Origin: Melitaea cinxia
Taxonomy: Eukaryota > Arthropoda > Insecta > Lepidoptera > Nymphalidae
Reading direction: 5' to 3'
Length of the DNA: 64,000 nucleotides
Assembly (NCBI RefSeq): GCF_905220565.1
Contig: NC_059395.1
Span: forward strand, 15,541,289 to 15,605,288
The stretch's first letter is position 1; each line of letters starts with the position of its first letter. A model generated the notes under the pieces. It was not told where the DNA came from. It saw only the letters and a program-made list of their open reading frames with translations, and made no database searches. Both the position numbers and the translations under genes were made by a program. Shown here piece by piece: positions 36,501-45,500 of the stretch.

Positions 36501-39500
36501 TATCTTATTATCTAAATGGAGCTTAACTGTAAATCTCACCTAGTCAACCGAATAATTATTTTTTATATAGCCATAGTATATTTATTTTTGTCATCTAATA
36601 TCTTATTACATTTTAACTGTGGTAGGGCACAACAGAAAAAGTCCTGTTCAAAATATGGAGCAGCCCGTACTAGTCTTTACAGAAGTTCTCAGCTAAGTAA
36701 TACCGATTCCAAGTAGTACGTGTAGTGTTCCTGTAGTGATTAAGGTGACCAGAGCTGCTGGGGATTGGAGGTTGGGTCGGCAACGCGGTTGCGATGCTCT
36801 CGGTGTTGCAGGTGTCTATAATCTACGGTAATCGCTTACTATCAGGTGAGCAGTACGCTTGTTTGCCGACCTTGTTGTATAAAAAAAACTTATAATTCGT
36901 CAGAACACAAAATGTAACAAGGCAGTCTGTAAAAATATTTCGGTAGGTCGTAATAAAAACTAGGAGAAGCATTCGGCAATTATTTATAGATATGCGTGAA
37001 TCACGATAACGGTACGTGACGTTGACAGCGCGTCGGGGTGTGTGACGCGGCGTGACGCGTCCGTGTGACGCACCCCCGCGTGCACTGTACGACTACGAGC
37101 ACTCGTTAACAAGATAAGCGAGATTTCAACGTTTCAATACACTCAGTGATGATCGCAATGTTTAATATACATATTTCGATATTCGTATAATTTTTTGTTA
37201 TACTGTAAGTTTTTGTTGTACAGTTATGAAGCTTGATAACTACTTTAAATATTCGTTTAGAATATTTTAAACTCAAATGGCGTAGAATAACAATTCAGTT
37301 GTTCTAGTTATGACGTAAATGACCGTTTGGCGTGGTGAAAATTTGTTACTTTACCTAAATAAAGAATTGGTTTATTTAGATTGAATAAATTGTTGTGGCA
37401 CGAAAGGATATTACGTAACATTACTATCTTTTTTGTGTTCATTACGTGTATTTAATAGGTCTAATATTTACAAAAATCTATTCATTTCGTTGGAATATTA
37501 TCAGGATTTTGAGTTTCTCTATTATAAATAAAAAATTCCTAAACAAAACACCATAATTATGATAAAAAGATGTTACCAAATTACACCACTAATAATCGAT
37601 ATTGTCTATTTTTATATCAATCAAAGCGATATAAAGGTATAGTGGAGAATAATAGAGAGAACGCCGGTCGGTGCGGGCGGCGCATTGACACGTGGCGTTG
37701 AGGCGCCGCGGAGGGAGGCGGAAAGATGCCGGGGTGAGGGTGTGACCTAGTTCCACTCGGTCGCTGACCGCATACGACCTTCGCTTGCATCCATCGAAAA
37801 ATAAACGAACGGCCTATTGAAACAACTGCAAATTACGTAATCGGCTTTATTGTTGTCTGTCAAACGTTCTCGCTGAAAAAATATAATTGTAGTTTCCGTT
37901 CACCGGTATCGACGTTTTAGTTCGATTCGCTTATAGATTTAGAGAAATTATCCAACAGCGATCGATACATAACGATAGGCATTCAAAACTAGTACTTATC
38001 TATGAAACAAACCTTCTTGGGACCCCAGCAGCCGATTGCATCACGCGGCTAGAAAGATCGGTCCCCACCAATAATGTGGCAAAGGACGCCAAGTGAAATA
38101 GAGATCGTCCTCGAAGCGAGAGCGGTGCACGCGTTGCACTAGTCATTGTGCGGTTGCACTTCGCACGCACGGCCGTCTGAGTGACCTAATAGTGGCTGGA
38201 GGGAGGGACCGGGAAGGTGCGGGGAGCGGCCCGCGCTGCCGCTCGTGCGGTAGGTCGGGCTCACTGCGCGCGCCCGCCGCCCGTCGCCGACAGTGGAAAA
38301 CTTTCTTCGCGACTTTTCCTCGCGTAAACAAAACCGCGCAAAGATTTTCGCTCGTGCGCTCGCAAGACTAATACCGCTACAAATGACCAATACGACCGTA
38401 ATTAAATTCTTCCTAATGATCCGAGTGCAATCCGCTATGTTTTTAGTCAGTTCTTAATTTTCGATGGACCGAGTGATTTGGGATGTAAGCTTCGCGACGC
38501 CGGAGCGGGTAACGATACAAACCAGCGCATATGGATTTAGTAATAAAAAGTCGGTAAAGTTTCTAATTTAGTGCTTACGTATACTGTTCGATTAAAGTGT
38601 ATCGGGAAAACATTACGATTTATTAAGTTACAATTGACGATTTACAAAATATTGTGTTCAAAATTAAGCGTTTAATGCTTTTGAAAGAAACGACAAGGTT
38701 CACAAAATCAGTATATAAAATTGTATTTATAACCTGACCGTAGAGCCCTTTGTGATGTTGTTCTAGCGCGTTGCCCACAAGCGCAACGCTTCCGGGCGCC
38801 GCATCTGCGCTCGCGCCGCTTTCACTTTCTCTTCGCTCACAGCGCTGCATCTCGCGTTCACCCGTTACAACGTGCGATCGTACTTCCTACATTTTCCACA
38901 TATAATTTTCTTTTCCGTGTTCCGCATGTTGCGTAAATAATTAAAATAATACAATAATAATATACATCTACAAATGATTCAATAAAATAAATACATTCAA
39001 ATCATTTGTCACAGTTTAGGAGTATAAACAATAGATGATCGAGTTGAAAGATATCCTTTTAGAAAATTTTGCGATTGAATCTGTGAATTTAATTAGTTTT
39101 CTATGTGGTCGGGACTACGCTCACATCGTGACGCAACCGGCTAATCTAGTCGGCGGCGGCGGGAAGTGCAGTGTCGCGTCCCTGCGTCGCACCCCGCGCT
39201 TCTAACTGCGACCACGCCGCGCGGTCGTTGACATTTCACCTAGTTTCTATTTGTCACTTATTAAAAGCCCGCCACGATCTTTTATTTTTTCGCAAAGATA
39301 CGGAAGTCTACGATTGCTCTTAATCACACTTTGTGTCTCCACAGGCGAGTCGGCAGCCGACACCAGCACGTCGTCGCCCGACCCGGGCCCACCGTCACCG
39401 CGTATGGCCGAGGCGGGGTGCAGCACGCCGCCGCACCCACCACCCGTGTTCGACGGCGGCGGATCGCCCTCGCCTTCGCCTTCGTGCCATCCAACAGTCA

Positions 39501-42500
39501 TTCGTTCTGCACCACCTTATTCAGTTATTAAATTTGAAGGAGCCCCTGTTGTTAAAACGGAAAGTTCCTCAGTTGGTAAACACGATTCTGCTCCTTCAAC
39601 TCAAGTCTCGTCTGTTAAGCTTGAATCTGCACCCGCGGAATCTCCTCAGCCTTATAGGCCTCGTGCTCTTGCACCACCCTCGCAAAGTCCGCATACAGCG
39701 CTTTCACAAGGACATTGGCCGCCAGCCGCTTGTATTAACGGTGTGAAGCCAGAACTCATAGGCGGTCATTTCCCACCTCAACCATTAGAACAAAAAACGG
39801 GATCTCGAGGTTCTACGCAATGGCGCGGTGCGCCAGCTGTCATTATGGGCGAATCTGGTGGTGTTAGGACTATGTTTTGGACGCTACCTGCCCCAGCCGC
39901 TAGTGGTGAGCCAGCAGCGAGTGCGTCACATACATCCACACCACCTACGCCAGACCCAGGCACGTGTAGTGAAGAATCAGCTGCAAGACTGTTGCTCAAC
40001 CTCGGTGGAGAATTGAGGCGACCAAGGGGACCAAGATTAGATATGGAGCTTCTTTGGGCTGGAGATGTATCGCAGCTACCAGCGCACCAACAAATGCATG
40101 CATTAAATCTAAGTGCTGCTGCAGGAACTGTTTCAGGCTTACCGGGTGTTTCAAGTGCAAGTTCGTTATCCAGTCGACCTGAACTTCGGACGTATGCTCC
40201 TGAAGCAGATCGCGAAGAGGATGAACAACCTATGATCTGTATGATATGTGAAGACAAGGCTACTGGATTACATTATGGCATTATCACATGTGAAGGATGC
40301 AAGGGGTTTTTTAAAAGGACTGTACAAAATCGCCGTGTTTACACGTGTGTTGCTGATGGTGGCTGTGAAATTACAAAAGCACAACGGAATAGATGCCAAT
40401 ATTGCCGTTTCAAAAAATGCATTGAACAAGGAATGGTCTTACAAGGTATGTCAATACATTCTCAGTTTGTATTATATATAAAAAGTTAACTTCTTCTGAT
40501 GCATATTACCTATAACAATAGTACATAAAGAATATCTTTTAAGAAAGTATTTTTCACAGCTGTTCGAGAGGACCGTATGCCTGGAGGTCGAAACAGTGGT
40601 GCCGTGTACAACTTATATAAAGTTAAATATAAGAAACACAAGAAGCCAAATACGAAAGCAGCCTCCACCACTAGCAGAGCGTCACCACCTGAAAAACCTA
40701 AAGACCCCTTACCACCCCTCCCACCGCATCTCGTTAACGGGACTATATTGAAGACTGCGTTAACAAATCCCAGCGAAGTAACTATGTCAAAACTTACACA
40801 AATAAATATAAATTAGCATTTTATGTAATCAAATAATTTACAATTTTATTTTAATTTTTGTAGGTGGTTCATTTAAGGGCAAGATTAGAAAGTGCCGTGT
40901 CATCATCTCGAGATCGTGCAGTTCCCTTGGAAAGAGCGTTGCATATGATTCGAGCTCTTATTGACTGTGATGCAATGGAAGATATCGCTACCGTACGCCA
41001 TTTACCTGATCTCCTCCACGACACGTCCGAGATAGGCGACAAACTTTGTAAAATAGGTGATTCCATTGTACATAAAATGGTTGCATGGACGAAAAAGTTA
41101 CCCTTCATCATGGAAATACCCATGGAGATTCATTCGAAGTTATTGATGGAAAAGTGGCACGAGATCTCAGTCTTAACAACTGCCGCATATCAGGCGATGC
41201 ACGGGAAACTGGCGCACGCACCACCTTCCTCCGACCATGAACATGATTTCATGCAAGAGGTGAGCTTTTTTTGTACATTTTATACTGTTTCCTTTATTTC
41301 CATTAATTTTCATATACAAACGCAATAGGTATCTAACTTAAGAGTTAATCGCAATAAACCAAAGCTATAAATAAAAGTTACAGGGCTAAGCAGCCCTGAA
41401 TTATAGGTTCTCAAATGATCACATTCGCTCCTGAGACTTCCGCCACATGCGCGAGCGCAGTTACGTGATCCGCATCGTTGCATAACCAATAGAAAGTCGC
41501 CTCAAACTGCACTCGGACGTTTGCGCTGCATTGCTCGTTCTATTAGAATCGTAAAATGCAATAGTTTCTATTAGTCAAATGATAGTAAGAATAATAATGT
41601 AAACAAGGCTTTATAGCCGTTTGCGCTATTGTTTTTCGGTTGCGCCACAAAGTAAAAGTCGTAACTAAGCATTAATCAAAGCAAACTGAAAAGTAACTTG
41701 AAATACCTAAATATTGCACTGACTAAAATTAACGTACTCTGTAACTTATGTTTATAATAAACTAAGCAATGTTTTTAGAGTTACACGTATTATATAAGTG
41801 TAACAATAATGCCGGCAGTTACACAAAAAGTGTTTTCATTGTCTAGTGCATTTCCTTTATACTTATGTATTGCAATACATGTTACATAAACGTAGATTCA
41901 TATTCCGCACCGCGTTTTCGTAACCCTAGATCAATTAACACGCTACCGAATACGGGTGAAATATACATTTATTTATTTTACTTTTTTAATATCTATATTT
42001 ATATATTATTATATATTTATTAGAATAATAATTTACTGTCGAATAATTGTGCTAAGCTGCGAAACTTTTAAGTTAAACTATTTTTTCTTAAATCCAAACA
42101 GTTTTTCCCATTAGTGTTTGCTATTATTTACGTTTCTTTTTTTATGTATCGAGCGTACTTTAAATGTATGCCATCATAATTTTCTAAAGAACCGAATGAA
42201 TTCTCTAAATCGAATCGAAATTCTATTTGTATTTTTAAACGTGCAACAACCACATTCACAAGCACGAAACATCTAGGATTTTAGATTTCTTCTTCTTTCG
42301 TAAAAGTCAATTGATTATTTTACTGTATTTAACCTTTATAAATAAAAAGTCTTTCTAATCCGTCCGATACTTCCTAAAATCAGTGTGTTCATGTACATAA
42401 AACCGCCTACTTTCTTTTATTGGCTAGAATTTTAATTCTTAAACCTATAGAAAATGTTTTGATAATTGTAATGAATATAAATACCGTTTACAGGTGAACG

Positions 42501-45500
42501 CAAATTTAAGGACATTACAGAACTGTTTAACATCACTCATGGGTAGACCGATAACTCTGGAACAGCTCCGGCTTGATGTCGGTCTGGTTGTGGAAAAAAT
42601 GACCCAAATAACCTGTGTGTTTCGCCGCATACAGCTCAGGATGGAGGAATACGTCTGCTTAAAGGTGTACATACTGCTTAATCAGGGTAAGTTATATCTG
42701 TTATGTACGGCGTTTAGAAGCTTTGAGTTCATATAGGATAAAATGTTGTATACATAGGATCAGTGCATTTGAAGTCCTTTTGTGTAAGTTGGCTAGAACT
42801 ATTGTCCTGTAATTAAATCAGTATTCTTATATCATGAAGCTTGAGAGCTAAAATTTTCGCTTTCTCGAAATATATTGAACTGATATATTTTTTAATACTT
42901 TAAAGAGCCTTTTTAGAGAGGAAAATTTTATGTTGTACCATATCATGCTATGACTAGTATGAGGATACATAAGTCTCGAAAAGAGGGCAATAATTTCCCA
43001 GGTTCATGTAATCTTTTATAATTATTTAAATGTGATACAAATATAAGTAAGTTAAAATTTCGTTCACGTTTAATTTAGTAACTGCAATATTTATTTTTAC
43101 AGCACGCATAAACTTAGATTTGATAATACATACAGTTTGATATTACTTTATAAACTTTATGTAATAAAGACAACATTTCTTTAATGTGTGTTTTTAAAAG
43201 TTATTAATTACATACTTTTCGATTGACTGTTATTATTTTAAATAATTATACTAATTCAATATCCCTTTTTAACCGACTTCAAAAAAGGAGGAAGTTACTC
43301 AATTCGACCGTATATAAATATTTTTTTATGTATGTTCGGGAATAACTCCGTCGTTTATGAAACGATTGTGATAATTGTTGTCTTGTTGGAAAGGAGATAT
43401 CCCTAGTTTGGTACCATGATAAGGCAACCAGGAACTGATGATGGGATCCCAGAGAAATCGAGGGAAACTCTCGAAAATCCGCATAACTTTTTACTTTTTA
43501 TTTTTAATTTAATCGAAAGCCGATGTTTATCATGTGGTCACATTTAAATTTCATCGAGATCTGATTACAACTTTTGGAGTACTCTTTGATAATGCGTATT
43601 TACTTGACTATTTTTTCGTCTACCTACATTGTATTAATTGTCTTTATAATTGAAGTCGGTTTTTCTTCGTTTGCCTGCAAACACAATTATAATTGATTTA
43701 ATTACAGGTATGTTTAATTTGATGTCATTTCATTGTTATAAATTATCATTTTATTAATTAATATCTCGTTAATGGTGTTATGAATATCGAACTTGATTCC
43801 AAATATTAATAAAATGGATATCGAAGCTTAAGTCAATGTCGCTAACGGAAATTGAATGTTCAATCTTTGATGTTAAATAAATACAACAAATTTATGTAAT
43901 AGAGTAATCATTTTTGTAGACATCGAAGTACGTTCCTATATGGTTTTTAGACACGTGATAACAATAATGATTTTTCTTGTACACCACAAAGAAATAATCA
44001 CAATTAATGTATAAAATAAGATGTACAAAGACCATTTTATCGGGAGAAACGATACTATTATAAATTCAATAAGTTCGATATAATTTGCTTGACAACGTGG
44101 TGGTAATCCACTTAGAGACGAGGGTGCATCGCCCCATTATGTGGGTCATCACAGCTCGTAATTATATAAGCTAGGATCCGTATACAATATACACGTTTAA
44201 ATGCCATAATTTTCCTATTGTTCCTATATATTTATTATCGTTCTATATTACCTTGTTTATAAACTCCTATTAATAATAAATCGTTTAATTATACAGTAAG
44301 ACGTATAAATATAAACTTATTTTAAAGATATATTGAAAAAAAAAAACACCATGAACCAAAAGTATTTAGTTCAAAAATGGATTGATAATTGCTTTATGTG
44401 TCAATTGCGATGACAATGCGAAGATACCAAAATGGAGGCTCAAAGTGCGCTCGTTAATATTATTATGATTTATGGTACATATAACCCAGTTGCAACGCGA
44501 GACGCTTGCAAAATCGATTTGAAAGATCTAGACAACACGATAGGAATTTCACTTCGCGAAAACAATATGATAAAGCAATAAACACACTTGCAGTCCCATA
44601 AATGATTTTACAAATTCCTATCAAATTTAAATTTTATATAAGTCTTTAACAACTAAAGTTTATTATCCAGTTCAAGAATATATTAATTAATAAATAATAA
44701 TAATAAGCGCTACATACTCAACGGCCCCGGTCCGGAAAACACAATACACAAGCACAAACGCCCAGATCACGACAAACATCTGTATGACGTCAAACTAATG
44801 GTACTGATCAGTGGATTTAGTGGCATTATATTTCATGCAAAACTAATGATTAACAGTTTTTAAGCGAGTAACTTCTAAATTTCTAGCCGTTTCTTCTTAA
44901 CAGAATCAATATTGGATCGGTGGTAGTTTCACAATAACCATAATTAATTATTTAAAGGTTAATACAATCATAATTTTTAAAATGACGGTTCAAAATTGCT
45001 CTTGAAGCTTACTTGAATAATTGTGTTTGCTCGCAAACAAAACAAACCGACTTCAATTACATCGGCAAGTAATACAACATAAGTAGACGAAAAAAATTAA
45101 CAAACGCACTAGTCGTCACTACGATTTTCGAGGGTTTCCTTCAATTAATCTGGGATTCCATCATCAGATTCTGGTTTCCTTATCACTTGGGATATATCCT
45201 TTCCAAAAAAAGAATTATCAAAATCGGTCCATATATGACGTTGCGATGTTGCGTTTCGGTTCATATTTATTTGGTTTACATACACATAAATCATGGCAAA
45301 TTTAATGATCTTTTATCAACTAAATGTAGTGAGTTTAAAATAATTTATAGACTAAGGTAATATACTTTCAAATGCTTTTTAAATAGAAACAAATTTTGAG
45401 CTCGTCTTATGGCCACAGGTAAGTCAAGTAATTATTGCAGTTACATAAAAAATAGGATAGAATAGGATCTATAATAATCTATTAATTAAGTATTTTTATA

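Noticed and set aside
38139..38390. Overlapping minus-strand ORFs in HR4 intron 2
   Set aside because: Two frames open at once in a GC-rich block, no domain, no splice context.
39251..39344. Upstream 31 codons of the long frame at 39251-40489
   Set aside because: They begin with TTG, precede a good 3' splice site, and the HR4 reading joins exon 2 to 39345 instead.
39333..39746. 137-codon ORF and minus ORFs overlapping HR4 exon 3
   Set aside because: Shadows of the real coding frame; low-complexity Pro/Arg composition comes from the GC-rich HR4 codons.
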